Of a stretch of DNA of 64,000 bases, positions 35,050-45,781 are shown in pieces (the first letter of the stretch is position 1; the number at the start of each line of letters is the position of its first letter). Made by a program: the position numbers and the translations under genes. The stretch is from Dyella telluris. GTDB taxonomy: Bacteria > Pseudomonadota > Gammaproteobacteria > Xanthomonadales > Rhodanobacteraceae. The stretch spans positions 4,278,001-4,342,000 of the forward strand of contig NZ_CP060412.1 in NCBI RefSeq assembly GCF_014297575.1, in the 5' to 3' direction. The notes beneath the pieces are model-generated. The model was not told the DNA's origin. It worked only from the letters and a program-made list of their open reading frames with translations, and searched no databases.

Positions 35050-36272
35050 AAGCTGAAGTGAAGAAGCGCGGTGCGATGAGGCGCGTTTGGCTGGTGGCGC
35101 TGACCTCCCTGGTGGTCCTTGCCGGCTGCCATTCGTTCAAGAAGGAAAACGTCCAGCCGCCGACTCCGCTGGCCAAGGACTTCAAGCCGACCACCCAGGT
35201 CACCAAGCTGTGGACCACCAGCGTGGGCGACGGTGCGGGTGAAAGCGGCGTGCGCCTGCGCCCTGCCTTTGCCGACGGCGTGCTCTACGCCTGCAGCACC
35301 GACGGCAAGGTTGCAGCGATCGACGCCACCAGCGGCAAGACGCTGTGGACCAAGAGCTCGCGCACCCAGGGCTGGTTCGGCTGGGGTGACAAGAAGCGCG
35401 CCGACGCGCTCTACGCCGGTGGCCCGATGGTGTCCGGCGACCTGCTCGTGGTCGGCACGCTCGATGGCCACGTGTACGGCATCAACGCGAAGGACGGCAG
35501 CCCGCGCTGGGAGTCGGTCGTCAATTCCGAAGTGATCTCCTCGCCGGTGATCTCCGGCAACCTGGTGGTGGCCCGCACGCAGGATGGCCGCCTGTACGGC
35601 TTCGACAGTGCCACCGGCGAACGTCGCTGGGTGTACGACCAGGACACCGTGCCGCTGCTCAGCCTGCGCGGCAATGGCCCGCTGCTGGCCGCCAACGGCG
35701 TGGTGTTCTACGGCAGCGATGCCGGCAAGCTCGTGGCGCTGCGCCTGGACAACGGCGAAAAGCTGTGGGAACAGACGCTCGCCAGTGGCGAAGGCCGCAC
35801 CGAGATCGATCGCCTGGCGGATGCCGATGGCGCGATCCTGCTGTCCGGCACCACGCTGTACGGCGCTGCCTACCACGGCAATCTCGCGGCCGTGGATGGC
35901 CCCAGTGGCCGTCCGCTGTGGGGTCGTCCGTTCTCCACCTTCACCTCGCTGGATGTCACCGACACGGCCATCTATGGCGTGAACGACGAGTCGCAGGTGT
36001 GGGCGTTCGACAAGAACGGCGGCTCGGACATGTGGAAGAACGATGCGCTCAAGTACCGCTGGCTCACCGGGCCGGCCGTGCTGGGCAACTATGTCGTGGT
36101 GGGCGACCTGGAGGGCTACGTGCACTTCCTGCAGACCGGTGACGGCGCGCTGGCGGCACGCGAGCGCCTGTCCAAGAAGGCCATCCGCGCCCAGCCGCTG
36201 GTGGTGGGCGACATCGTGTACGTCGAAGACGTGAAGGGCCGCATCGGCGCTTACCGTCTCGGCGGCCGCTGA
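35046..36272 (+). CDS. bamB: Outer membrane protein assembly factor BamB
   Basis: BamB is a lipoprotein of the BAM complex that inserts outer-membrane barrels. The 408-residue protein has a lipoprotein signal ending LVVLAGC (C28). An eight-bladed PQQ-type beta-propeller follows, with repeats such as GVLYACSTDGKVAAIDATSG, GLVYGINAKDGSPRW-like and GRLYGFDSATGERRW. It starts at the yfgM stop by ATGA overlap and is followed by der after 30 bases. All three are probably one transcript. Confidence 0.96.
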   Translation: MKAEVKKRGAMRRVWLVALTSLVVLAGCHSFKKENVQPPTPLAKDFKPTTQVTKLWTTSVGDGAGESGVRLRPAFADGVLYACSTDGKVAAIDATSGKTLWTKSSRTQGWFGWGDKKRADALYAGGPMVSGDLLVVGTLDGHVYGINAKDGSPRWESVVNSEVISSPVISGNLVVARTQDGRLYGFDSATGERRWVYDQDTVPLLSLRGNGPLLAANGVVFYGSDAGKLVALRLDNGEKLWEQTLASGEGRTEIDRLADADGAILLSGTTLYGAAYHGNLAAVDGPSGRPLWGRPFSTFTSLDVTDTAIYGVNDESQVWAFDKNGGSDMWKNDALKYRWLTGPAVLGNYVVVGDLEGYVHFLQTGDGALAARERLSKKAIRAQPLVVGDIVYVEDVKGRIGAYRLGGR

Positions 36273-36302
36273 TCGCCGAACAGAATAGAAGGTTGTTGAA
36301 TC

Positions 36303-37703
36303 ATGCTGCCCGTCGTTGCCCTGGTCGGTCGTCCCAATGTCGGTAAATCGACCCTATTCAACGCACTGACGCGCAGCCGTGACGCCCTGGTGGCTGATAT
36401 GCCGGGCGTTACGCGAGATCGCCATTACGGCGTGTGCCGCACCGGCACGCGTCCGTTCGTGGTGGTGGATACCGGTGGTCTCTCCGGTGACGAGGAAGGC
36501 CTGGATGGCCTGACCGCGCAGCAGGTGCGCCTGGCCATCGAAGAGGCCAGCGTGCTGGTGTTCGTGGTGGACGCGCGCGACGGCCTGCTGCCGCAGGACC
36601 GCACCATCCTTGATGAGCTGCGTCGCAGCGGCAAGCCGATCATCGCCGGGGTCAACAAGACCGATGGCCTTGACCTGCAGAACGCCATGGCGGAATTCGC
36701 CGTGTTCGGCATCGCCAACACGCTGCCGCTGTCGGCCGCGCACAATCGCGGCACGGAAGACCTGGTCGCCTCCGCGCTCACGCTGTTGCCGGAAGACGAG
36801 CACGAGGAAGTGGAGGCCGTCGATCCGGACAGCATCCGCGTCGCCATCGTTGGCCGCCCCAACGCGGGCAAGTCCACGCTGATCAATCGCCTGCTGGGCG
36901 AAGACAGGCTCATCGTTTCCAACGTGGCCGGCACCACGCGCGACCCCATCAAGGTGTCGCTGGAGCGTGATGGCCGCAAGTACACCCTGATCGACACCGC
37001 CGGCGTGCGCCGCAAGGCGCGCGTCGAGGAAGCCGTGGAGAAATTCAGCGTCATCAAGACGCTGCAGTCCATGGCCGCCGCGCAGGTGGTGGTTGTGATG
37101 ATCGATGCGCGCGAGAACCTGGCCGACCAGGACCTCACGCTGATTGGTCACGCCGTGGACGAGGGCAGGGCCCTGGTCATTGCCGTCAACAAGTGGGACG
37201 GCATGGACAGCTACCAGCGCGAGCAGTGCCAGAAGGCGCTGGAGCGCCGCCTGCAGTTCGTCGACTGGGCCAAGAACGTGTTCATCTCGGCGCTGCATGG
37301 CTCGGGCCTGCGTGAACTGATGAAGTCCGTGGTGCGCGCCCATCATGCGGCGACCAAGGAGCTGGGTTCCTCCGAGCTCACCAAGACGCTTGAGCGCGCC
37401 TACGAGAGCTACCAGCCGCCGCTGGTGCGTGGCCATGCCCCCAAGCTGCGCTTTGCGCATCCGGGGGGCACCAATCCGCCGACCATCGTCATCCACGGCA
37501 GCCGTACCAAGCACATCGCACCGGCGTATCGCCGTTATCTGGAGAACTTCTTCCGGAAGCGCTATCGCCTGGAAGGCACGCCGGTGCGCATCGAATTCCG
37601 CGACGGCGAAAACCCGTACGCCGGCAAGAAGAACGTGCTCACCGAAGGCCAGATGCGCAAGCGTCAGCGCATGATCCGCGAGATGAAGAAGCGCAAGCGG
37701 TAA
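36303..37703 (+). CDS. der: Ribosome biogenesis GTPase Der
   Basis: Der (EngA) has two tandem GTPase domains and a C-terminal KH-like domain and is needed for 50S assembly. The 466-residue protein shows P-loops GRPNVGKST (8-16) and GRPNAGKST (184-192), with NKTD and NKWD as guanine-specificity motifs. The C-terminus is basic (RKRQRMIREMKKRKR). It completes the yfgM-bamB-der cluster and is followed by a REP-like element. Confidence 0.97.
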   Translation: MLPVVALVGRPNVGKSTLFNALTRSRDALVADMPGVTRDRHYGVCRTGTRPFVVVDTGGLSGDEEGLDGLTAQQVRLAIEEASVLVFVVDARDGLLPQDRTILDELRRSGKPIIAGVNKTDGLDLQNAMAEFAVFGIANTLPLSAAHNRGTEDLVASALTLLPEDEHEEVEAVDPDSIRVAIVGRPNAGKSTLINRLLGEDRLIVSNVAGTTRDPIKVSLERDGRKYTLIDTAGVRRKARVEEAVEKFSVIKTLQSMAAAQVVVVMIDARENLADQDLTLIGHAVDEGRALVIAVNKWDGMDSYQREQCQKALERRLQFVDWAKNVFISALHGSGLRELMKSVVRAHHAATKELGSSELTKTLERAYESYQPPLVRGHAPKLRFAHPGGTNPPTIVIHGSRTKHIAPAYRRYLENFFRKRYRLEGTPVRIEFRDGENPYAGKKNVLTEGQMRKRQRMIREMKKRKR

Positions 37704-37718
37704 GCCTCGCGCTTCCCC

Positions 37719-37853
37719 TGTGGGAGCGCACCCTGTGCGCGACTGTGGCGGCTCGATGACCTCTTGATGTATCCCCGCGCCGTCTTTATGTGGCTGCATT
37801 CGTGTGCGCCGCGGTGACTTCGCGCGTCTGTCGCGCACAGGATGCGCTTCCAC
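37719..37853. repeat. REP-like inverted repeat pair, family A
   Basis: The left arm CTGTGGGAGCGCACCCTG TGCGCGAC (37719-37743) and the right arm TGTCGCGCACAGGATG CGCTTCCAC (37829-37853) are near reverse complements around an 85-base central spacer. It belongs to the same family as the pairs at 15557 and 41133. It occupies the der-moeB gap. Confidence 0.75.
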
Positions 37854-37904
37854 CGGGGTGGCGGCGTGCTTGGACGTACCGCCACGTCGCCGTAAGCTAG
37901 TCAG

Positions 37905-39071
37905 ATGACGAGCCTCAACCGCGACCGTTGGCTGGAATCCCTGCGGGCCAGCATTCCCGAGATCTCCCCCGTCGATGCCCTTGCCGGACAGGCGCAGGGC
38001 AGTCTGTTGATCGACGTGCGCGAGGATGGCGAGCGCGCCAGTGGCACGCCGGTGGGTGCCGTGGGCTTGTCCCGTGGATTCCTTGAGCTGCGTATCGAGC
38101 AGGTCGAGGCGGACAGGGCGCGTCCTCTGCTGGTGCTTTGCGGCAGCGGCCAGCGCTCGCTGCTGGCGGCCGAGGCACTGCAGCGCATGGGGTATGCGCA
38201 CGTGGCGTCCGTCGCTGGTGGCTTTCAGCGCTGGAAGGCCGAAGGCCTGCCGATTGCGGCGGTTGCCCTCGACAGTGATGCTGCCGAACGCTACGCGCGG
38301 CAACTGCAGCTGCCGCAGGTTGGCGAGGCCGGGCAGGCGAAGCTTGGCGCGGCCCGCGTGGCGGTGCTGGGTGCCGGCGGCCTGGGTGCGCCAGCGGCGC
38401 TCTATCTTGTGGCGGCGGGTGTCGGCCAGCTCACCCTGATCGATGACGATCGCGTCGAGCGTTCGAACCTGCACCGGCAGGTGATCCATGCCGATGCCCG
38501 CGTGGGCATGCTGAAGACCGAATCCGCACGGATGGCGCTCGCGGCGCTCAATCCGCGCGTGCGCATCGACGTCCGCAACGAGCGCCTTCAAGCCGACAAC
38601 GTCGAGCGCCTGCTGGCCGATCACGATCTGGTGATCGACGGTGCCGACAATTTCCCCGCGCGCTATCTGGTGGCCGCTGCATCGCGCCGCCTGCGCATGC
38701 CCATGGTGTACGGTGCGGTGGAGCGGTTTACCGGACAGGTCAGCGTGTTCGATCCGCGTCGCGCCGATTCGCCGTGCTACCGCTGCCTGTTCCCCGAGCC
38801 GCCGGCAGCGGCGGATGCGCCCAACTGCAGCGAAGCGGGCGTGCTTGGCGTGTTGCCCGGCATCGTGGGACTGTTGCAGGCCACCGAGGCGTTGAAGCTG
38901 ATCCTTGGCATGGGCGAACCCCTGGTGGGGCGTCTGCTGAATGTCGATGCGCTGGGCATGCGTTTTCGCGAGACGCGGTTGCCGCGTGACCCCGGGTGCC
39001 CCGGCTGCGGGGATGCCGCCCCATTCCATGGCTATGAAGACCTCGTGCAGCTCTGCGCTGCGGCGGGCTGA
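37905..39071 (+). CDS. moeB: Molybdopterin-synthase adenylyltransferase with N-terminal rhodanese domain
   Basis: MoeB/ThiF-type E1 enzymes adenylate the C-terminal glycine of sulfur carriers such as MoaD or ThiS. In this 388-residue protein a rhodanese domain comes first (about 10-115, active-site Cys in VLCGSGQRS). The ThiF fold follows with the nucleotide loop VLGAGGLGAPAALYL, the ERSNLHRQV motif and zinc-binding cysteines CYRCLF and CPGC. Rhodanese fusions are usually C-terminal; the N-terminal order is known in Xanthomonadales. The stop codon abuts the stop of the convergent GNAT gene. Confidence 0.88.
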   Translation: MTSLNRDRWLESLRASIPEISPVDALAGQAQGSLLIDVREDGERASGTPVGAVGLSRGFLELRIEQVEADRARPLLVLCGSGQRSLLAAEALQRMGYAHVASVAGGFQRWKAEGLPIAAVALDSDAAERYARQLQLPQVGEAGQAKLGAARVAVLGAGGLGAPAALYLVAAGVGQLTLIDDDRVERSNLHRQVIHADARVGMLKTESARMALAALNPRVRIDVRNERLQADNVERLLADHDLVIDGADNFPARYLVAAASRRLRMPMVYGAVERFTGQVSVFDPRRADSPCYRCLFPEPPAAADAPNCSEAGVLGVLPGIVGLLQATEALKLILGMGEPLVGRLLNVDALGMRFRETRLPRDPGCPGCGDAAPFHGYEDLVQLCAAAG

Positions 39072-40193
39072 TCAGGCCAGGTCGCTGGCCACCAGCGAGT
39101 AAATCGCCGCGTCCAGTGGTTCGCCGCGCAGCGTGAGGCGGCGACGGGCAATGCCTTCAAATTGCGCCCCGGCCTTTTCGGCCACGCTACGGCTGGCCAG
39201 GTTGTCGGCGGCTATCACGATCTCCAGCCGCCTCAGTTCCGTCGCGTGCAGCGCATGCCGGGCCAGCAGGCGCACGGCGGCGGTTGCCACGCCACGCTCC
39301 TGCTGGCTTTGGCGCACCCAGTAGCCAAGGTTGGCCATGCCGTTCTCGGCCTGCCAGTGGTTGAGTCCCACGCTGCCGATCAATTCGTCCGTGCTGCGGT
39401 CGGCGATCACCAGTGCGCATTCGTCGCCCACGCCGTGCCAGGCCAGTCGTGTTCGGGCGATCCAGCGGCGACCGTCCTCCATGCTGAAGCCCGGCGTGCA
39501 CCAGCCCTGCCACCGGCCAATGCTGTCCATGGATTCGTGTAGCGATGCATGGAGGGCAGGGAGGTCGGTGGGGCGGAATGGGCGCAGCCGCAGGCCGCCT
39601 TCCTCCAGCACGGGGCCGGGCGAGGCCTCGCTGGGCTCGGGCGGTAACAGGGAGTAGACCGCGGCAGCGGCGGCAGCCCCGTTCAGCAGAATGCGGTTGG
39701 GCGACGTGCCATCGAAGTGCGCGCCCAGGCGTTCGGCAGTACGGCGGCTCGCGGTGTTGTCCACGGCCACGACTATTTCGATGCGCACCAGCCCGAGCAC
39801 TTCAAAGCCGTAGCGCGCCAGCGCCAGTGCGGCGCGCGTGGCGACGCCTTGCCCCTGCGCCGAGCTGCGGACCCAGTAGCCAAGATTGGCGCTGCGCCGC
39901 TTCGAGTCGATGCGGTTGAGGCCGATGTCGCCGAGCACGCGACCGTCCGCGTCGACGATGGCGAAGGTGCGGGCTTCGCCGCGTTCATGTCCCGCCTGCG
40001 ATTCGGCGATCCAGCGGGCACTGTCCTCGGCGCTGTAACCCTCGTGCAGCCACGGCAGCCAGGGCGATACCGAGGCAATCGATTCGCGGGCGGCCTCGTA
40101 CAGGGCGCGGGCGTCTTCCGTGCGCCATGGGCGCAGGCGGATGCCCTGGGCGTCAAGTTCGGTGGGAGCGGTCAAAATAGGGGTGTCAGCCAT
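39072..40193 (-). CDS. Tandem-GNAT N-acetyltransferase (RimJ/RimL type)
   Basis: A 373-residue protein made of two GNAT acetyltransferase domains in series. The first (about 15-185) has IRLRPWRTEDARALYEAA, NLGYWVRSSAQGQGVAT and RIEIVVAVDNTASRRTAERLGA. The second (about 195-373) repeats the pattern with LRLRPFRPTDLPALHASL, NLGYWVRQSQQERGVAT and RLEIVIAADNLASRSVAEKAGA. Both keep the acetyl-CoA loop (Q-x-x-G-V-A-T; the second has ERGVAT). The family acetylates protein N-termini or small amines. The substrate is unknown. It runs divergently from folD. Confidence 0.85.
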   Translation of the reverse strand: MADTPILTAPTELDAQGIRLRPWRTEDARALYEAARESIASVSPWLPWLHEGYSAEDSARWIAESQAGHERGEARTFAIVDADGRVLGDIGLNRIDSKRRSANLGYWVRSSAQGQGVATRAALALARYGFEVLGLVRIEIVVAVDNTASRRTAERLGAHFDGTSPNRILLNGAAAAAAVYSLLPPEPSEASPGPVLEEGGLRLRPFRPTDLPALHASLHESMDSIGRWQGWCTPGFSMEDGRRWIARTRLAWHGVGDECALVIADRSTDELIGSVGLNHWQAENGMANLGYWVRQSQQERGVATAAVRLLARHALHATELRRLEIVIAADNLASRSVAEKAGAQFEGIARRRLTLRGEPLDAAIYSLVASDLA

Positions 40194-40258
40194 GCGGATT
40201 CGTTTGTGTGCGTGCGGCCGAGCCGGGATAATACGTCTCTTTGCAGGCGACCCTCACC

Positions 40259-41122
40259 ATGAGCGCACGTATCCTCGACGGCAAACGCATCGCGCAGGAA
40301 CTGATGGATCGCATTGGGCGGCGTGTCGCCGAGCGCAAGGCCAAGGGGCAGGACGTGCCCGGGCTGGCCGTGGTGTTGGTGGGTGACGACGCCGCGTCCT
40401 CTGTCTATGTACGCAACAAACGCAAAGCCTGCCATCAGGTTGGCTTCCGCTCGTTCGATTTCGACTTGCCGTCCAGCACGAAGCAGGAAGAACTGATCGC
40501 CCTGATCGACCGGCTCAATGCCGATCCTGCGGTGCACGGCATCCTGGTGCAGTCGCCGCTGCCAGATCATATCGACGAGGACGCGCTGGTTGATCGCATT
40601 GATCCGGGCAAGGACGTGGACGGTTTCCAGGCGGTCAACGTGGGCCGCCTCGCGTTGCGTCGCTTTGGTCTGCGCCCCTGCACGCCGCGCGGCGTGATGA
40701 CCCTGCTCGGCCACACGGATCGCCCGGTGCGCGGCCAGCATGCCGTGGTGGTGGGCGTGTCCAACCACGTGGGGCGTCCGCTGGCGCTGGAGTTGCTGAT
40801 CGCCGGCTGCACCACCACCTGCTGCCACAAGTTCACCCGCGACCTGGAGGGCTTCGTGCGCCAGGCCGACATCGTGATCGTCGCGGTCGGTCGTCCCGGT
40901 CTGGTCAAGGGTGAGTGGATCAAGCCTGGCGCCGTGGTGATCGACGTGGGCATCAATCGCCTCGAAGACGGCCGTCTGGTGGGCGACGTGGATTTCGCGC
41001 CGGCCGCCGAGCGCGCCAGCTGGATCACGCCGGTACCGGGTGGCGTAGGCCCCATGACGGTGGCGACGCTGCTGGAGAACACGCTGGAAGCGGCCGAGGC
41101 GCGGGACGCGCGCCAGGGCTGA
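40259..41122 (+). CDS. folD: Methylenetetrahydrofolate dehydrogenase/cyclohydrolase
   Basis: FolD interconverts methylene-THF, methenyl-THF and formyl-THF. The 287-residue protein has the active-site region [42 protein letters not shown], the Rossmann stretch [18 protein letters not shown] and [18 protein letters not shown]. The ATG at 40259 gives the correct N-terminus. A GATAAT-like hexamer at 40227-40232 could be its -10. A REP-like element follows. Confidence 0.96.
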   Translation: MSARILDGKRIAQELMDRIGRRVAERKAKGQDVPGLAVVLVGDDAASSVYVRNKRKACHQVGFRSFDFDLPSSTKQEELIALIDRLNADPAVHGILVQSPLPDHIDEDALVDRIDPGKDVDGFQAVNVGRLALRRFGLRPCTPRGVMTLLGHTDRPVRGQHAVVVGVSNHVGRPLALELLIAGCTTTCCHKFTRDLEGFVRQADIVIVAVGRPGLVKGEWIKPGAVVIDVGINRLEDGRLVGDVDFAPAAERASWITPVPGGVGPMTVATLLENTLEAAEARDARQG

Positions 41123-41132
41123 CGCATCCCGC

Positions 41133-42771
<1,639 letters not shown>

Positions 42772-42842
42772 GAGTGAAGCGTGGCGCAGCCGGTCCATCG
42801 TCAGCGCCTTCACCCTTTGCTCGTTGAGGTGACCTTGCAGCA

Positions 42843-42930
42843 TCGTCATTCCAGCGAAAGCTGGAATCCAGCGCCTTCGCTTTGGTGTGGAAAGGCACCG
42901 GATCTCGGCCTTCGCCGGGATGACGGTGAG
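42843..42930. repeat. Family-B repeat between guaB and guaA
   Basis: TCGTCATTCCAGCGAAAGCTGGAATCC forms a local palindrome at the left, and CGGCCTTCGCCGGGATGACGGTGAGG pairs back to the CGTCATTCC at the right. It separates guaB from guaA. Confidence 0.7.
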
Positions 42931-43000
42931 GAAGATTTTCACGGGTCGGGCGCTCCAGCGTTCCGACCCTTCTCATTTTCGACTCCGGACGTTCGCCGTC

Positions 43001-44581
43001 ATGACCGATATCCATAGCGACAAAATCCTCATCCTCGACTTCGGCGCGCAGTACACGCAGCTGATCGCCCGCCGCGTGCGCGAGATCGGCGTCTACTGCG
43101 AAATCTGGGCATGGGACCACGACCCGGCCGAGATCGCTGCGTTCGGCGCCAAGGGCATCATCCTTTCCGGTGGCCCGGAATCGACCACGCTGCCGGGTGC
43201 GCCCACGGCGCCGCAGCAAGTGTTTGATTCGGGTCTGCCCATCCTGGGCATCTGCTACGGCATGCAGACGCTGGCCGCGCAGCTGGGCGGCGCCACCGAA
43301 GCCGCTGACGCCCGCGAGTTTGGCCATGCGGAAGTGGACATTGTCCCGACCAGCCGCCTGTTCGCCGGTCTGAGCGACCACGACAGCGCGCACCGCCTGG
43401 ACGTGTGGATGAGTCATGGCGATCACGTCGCCAAGGCGCCGCCGGGCTTCGTCATCACCGGCACCACGGACCGCATTCCCGTTGCCGTGATGGAGAACGA
43501 GGACAAGCGCTGGTACGGCGTGCAGTTCCACCCGGAAGTGACCCACACCAAGCAGGGCACCAACCTGCTCAAGCGTTTCGTCACGGAAATCTGCGGCTGC
43601 CAGACGCTGTGGACCGCCGCGCACATCATCGAAGACCAGATTGCCCGCGTGCGCGAGCAGGTGGGCAACGATCACGTGCTGCTTGGTCTCTCCGGCGGCG
43701 TGGATTCCTCCGTGGTGGCCGCGCTGTTGCATAGGGCCATCGGTGACCAGCTGACCTGCGTGTTCGTCGACACCGGCCTGCTGCGCTTCCAGGAAGGCGA
43801 CCAGGTGATGGCCACCATGGCTGAGCACATGGGCGTGAAGGTGATCCGCGTGAACGCCGCCGAGCGCTACTTCAGCGCGCTCGAAGGCGTGGCCGACCCG
43901 GAAGCCAAGCGCAAGATCATTGGCCGCCTGTTCGTGGAGATCTTCGACGAGGAGTCGGCCAAGGTCACCAACGCCGGCCACGGTCAGGTGAAGTGGCTGG
44001 CCCAGGGCACCATCTATCCGGACGTGATCGAGTCCGCCGGCAGCAAGACCGGCAAGGCTCACGTGATCAAGAGCCACCACAACGTGGGCGGCCTGCCGGA
44101 GCACATGAAGCTCAAGCTGGTCGAGCCGCTGCGCGAGCTGTTCAAGGATGAGGTGCGCCGCATCGGCGTGGAGCTCGGCCTGGCGCGCGAGATGGTCTAC
44201 CGCCATCCGTTCCCGGGCCCCGGCCTGGGCGTGCGCATCCTGGGCGAAGTGAAGCGTGAATACGCCGAGCTGCTCGCCCGTGCCGACGCCATCTTCATCG
44301 AAGAGCTGCGCGCCTGGGACCTGTACGACAAGACCAGCCAGGCCTTCGCCGTGTTCCTGCCAGTGAAGTCGGTGGGCGTGGTGGGCGATGCCCGTGCCTA
44401 CGAATGGGTGATCGCGCTGCGTGCGGTGGAGACTATCGACTTCATGACCGCGCATTGGGCGCACCTGCCGTACGAGTTCCTTGGCAAGGTTTCCAATCGC
44501 ATTATCAATGAGTTGCGCGGTGTTTCTCGTGTCGTTTATGACATCAGTGGCAAGCCGCCCGCAACGATTGAGTGGGAGTAA
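43001..44581 (+). CDS. guaA: GMP synthase (glutamine-hydrolysing)
   Basis: GuaA aminates XMP to GMP. The 526-residue protein has an N-terminal glutamine amidotransferase domain ([20 protein letters not shown]; catalytic Cys in [13 protein letters not shown] in [10 protein letters not shown]). An ATP-pyrophosphatase domain ([20 protein letters not shown]) and a dimerisation domain ending [10 protein letters not shown] follow. The ATG at 43001 is the conserved start; the frame extends upstream into repeat DNA, which is not coding. Confidence 0.97.
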   Translation: MTDIHSDKILILDFGAQYTQLIARRVREIGVYCEIWAWDHDPAEIAAFGAKGIILSGGPESTTLPGAPTAPQQVFDSGLPILGICYGMQTLAAQLGGATEAADAREFGHAEVDIVPTSRLFAGLSDHDSAHRLDVWMSHGDHVAKAPPGFVITGTTDRIPVAVMENEDKRWYGVQFHPEVTHTKQGTNLLKRFVTEICGCQTLWTAAHIIEDQIARVREQVGNDHVLLGLSGGVDSSVVAALLHRAIGDQLTCVFVDTGLLRFQEGDQVMATMAEHMGVKVIRVNAAERYFSALEGVADPEAKRKIIGRLFVEIFDEESAKVTNAGHGQVKWLAQGTIYPDVIESAGSKTGKAHVIKSHHNVGGLPEHMKLKLVEPLRELFKDEVRRIGVELGLAREMVYRHPFPGPGLGVRILGEVKREYAELLARADAIFIEELRAWDLYDKTSQAFAVFLPVKSVGVVGDARAYEWVIALRAVETIDFMTAHWAHLPYEFLGKVSNRIINELRGVSRVVYDISGKPPATIEWE

Positions 44582-44652
44582 GCCGGCCCGGTCCGGGCTG
44601 GCGCGCCGGCATCATTAGTCCCGTGTAATTGATTGATATCAAAGGATTCGTG

Positions 44653-45006
44653 ATGCCGCTGCCTGACGATCGCCACGAGCTGTTGTTCTCCTACGGGACG
44701 CTGCAGCTCGAGCGCGTCCAGCTCGAGTCCTTCGGGCGCTTGCTCGAAGGACAGGACGACGCCATGCCGGGTTACTCCCGCACCATGGTGGAGATCACCG
44801 ACCCCGAGGTGCTGCGCAAGAGCGGAGAGCGGTTCCATCCGATCGTCGCACCCAGCGACAACCCGGCGGACGAAGTCGCCGGCAAGGTATTCCGCGTCAC
44901 CGCGGCCGAGCTGGCTGCGGCTGACGCTTATGAGGTCTCGGACTATCAGCGGGTCGCCGTGCGGCTCAAGTCCGGCAAAGTAGCCTGGGTGTATATCCAG
45001 GCCTGA
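44653..45006 (+). CDS. AIG2-like gamma-glutamylcyclotransferase family protein
   Basis: A 117-residue protein with the AIG2/GGCT fold signature LLFSYGTLQLERVQLESFGR near the N-terminus, a central PGYSRTMVEI and a C-terminal LAAADAYEVSDYQRVAVRLKSG that carries the conserved acidic residue. Members release 5-oxoproline from gamma-glutamyl compounds, but many bacterial ones are untested. AAAGGA with a six-base spacer precedes the ATG at 44653, which is preferred to the upstream TTG at 44629. Confidence 0.78.
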   Translation: MPLPDDRHELLFSYGTLQLERVQLESFGRLLEGQDDAMPGYSRTMVEITDPEVLRKSGERFHPIVAPSDNPADEVAGKVFRVTAAELAAADAYEVSDYQRVAVRLKSGKVAWVYIQA

Positions 45007-45022
45007 GCGGTATTCCCCCGGG

Positions 45023-45733
45023 TTACCACGGCACGATCTCGCCCAGCCGGTTGAGGTATTGCAGGCCGGTGCAGCCGGTTTGCGAGGTCACCACGTCCAC
45101 CACGCGCGGAATGCTGTCGCTGATCTCCAGCGGTGCGCCGCTGCCACCCATGTCGGTACGGACCCACCCGGGCGCGATCAGCAGCAGGGCGCGCGTGGCG
45201 ACCGGCTGGCGGGCGGCATAGCTGCGCATCAGGGTGTTCAGCGCAGCCTTGCTGGCCCGATAACCCTCCCAGCCGCCGTCCCGGTTGTTGGCCACGCTGC
45301 CAAGGCCGGATGACATGGCGGCGATCACGCCACCAGGCGCCACCAGCGAGTCGAGCGTCTCGATAACGCGCATCGGGCTCAGGGCATTGGTCACCATCAT
45401 GCGGGTGAAGGCCTGGGTGTCCATCTGGGCTGCGGTCTTGTCCTGCTCGATGGAGATGCCGGCATTGACGAACAGCACGTCGATCGGACGGCCTTCCAGC
45501 CGCTGCCGCAGGGCGCTGATTTGTTCGGGCAGGTCGATGTCGACGTGTTCAATCTGAAGCCTGTCGCCAGCGGGTGCCTGCAGGTCATGCAGCGGCGTGC
45601 GGGCAGTGCCACGCGCGGTGGCGATCACCTGCCAGCCACGCTTGAGGTATTCCTCCGCCAGTGCGCAGCCAAGGCCGCGGGAGGCGCCGATGATGAGCGC
45701 GGTCTGCTGCTTCTGCTGTTCGTTGGATGTCAT
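45023..45733 (-). CDS. SDR-family oxidoreductase
   Basis: A 236-residue short-chain dehydrogenase. It has the cofactor loop IIGASRGLGCALAEEYLKRG, the NAG motif (VNAGISIEQ), the catalytic Ser in MSSGLGSV and Tyr-x3-Lys (YRASKAALN). GASRGLG with ATAR after the second strand suggests NADP(H). The substrate is unknown. It lies 48 bases downstream of an MFS gene on the same strand and may be co-transcribed. Confidence 0.87.
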   Translation of the reverse strand: MTSNEQQKQQTALIIGASRGLGCALAEEYLKRGWQVIATARGTARTPLHDLQAPAGDRLQIEHVDIDLPEQISALRQRLEGRPIDVLFVNAGISIEQDKTAAQMDTQAFTRMMVTNALSPMRVIETLDSLVAPGGVIAAMSSGLGSVANNRDGGWEGYRASKAALNTLMRSYAARQPVATRALLLIAPGWVRTDMGGSGAPLEISDSIPRVVDVVTSQTGCTGLQYLNRLGEIVPW

Positions 45734-45781
45734 GCGGCGTGCCTCGTTCTGGGTGAGGGTTCCGGTTGGGTGCTTGGAGAA

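Noticed and set aside
36354..39029. Long minus-strand open frame (about 890 codons) opposite der and moeB
   Set aside because: It is antisense to two well-identified genes, is rich in His, Gln, Arg and Gly and has no domain. Such frames are a by-product of GC-rich codon use.
42840..42942. Short translated segments reading like VIPAKAEIR or WIPAFAGMT at frame ends
   Set aside because: These arise from the family-B repeats, which happen to be open in several frames. They are not protein domains.
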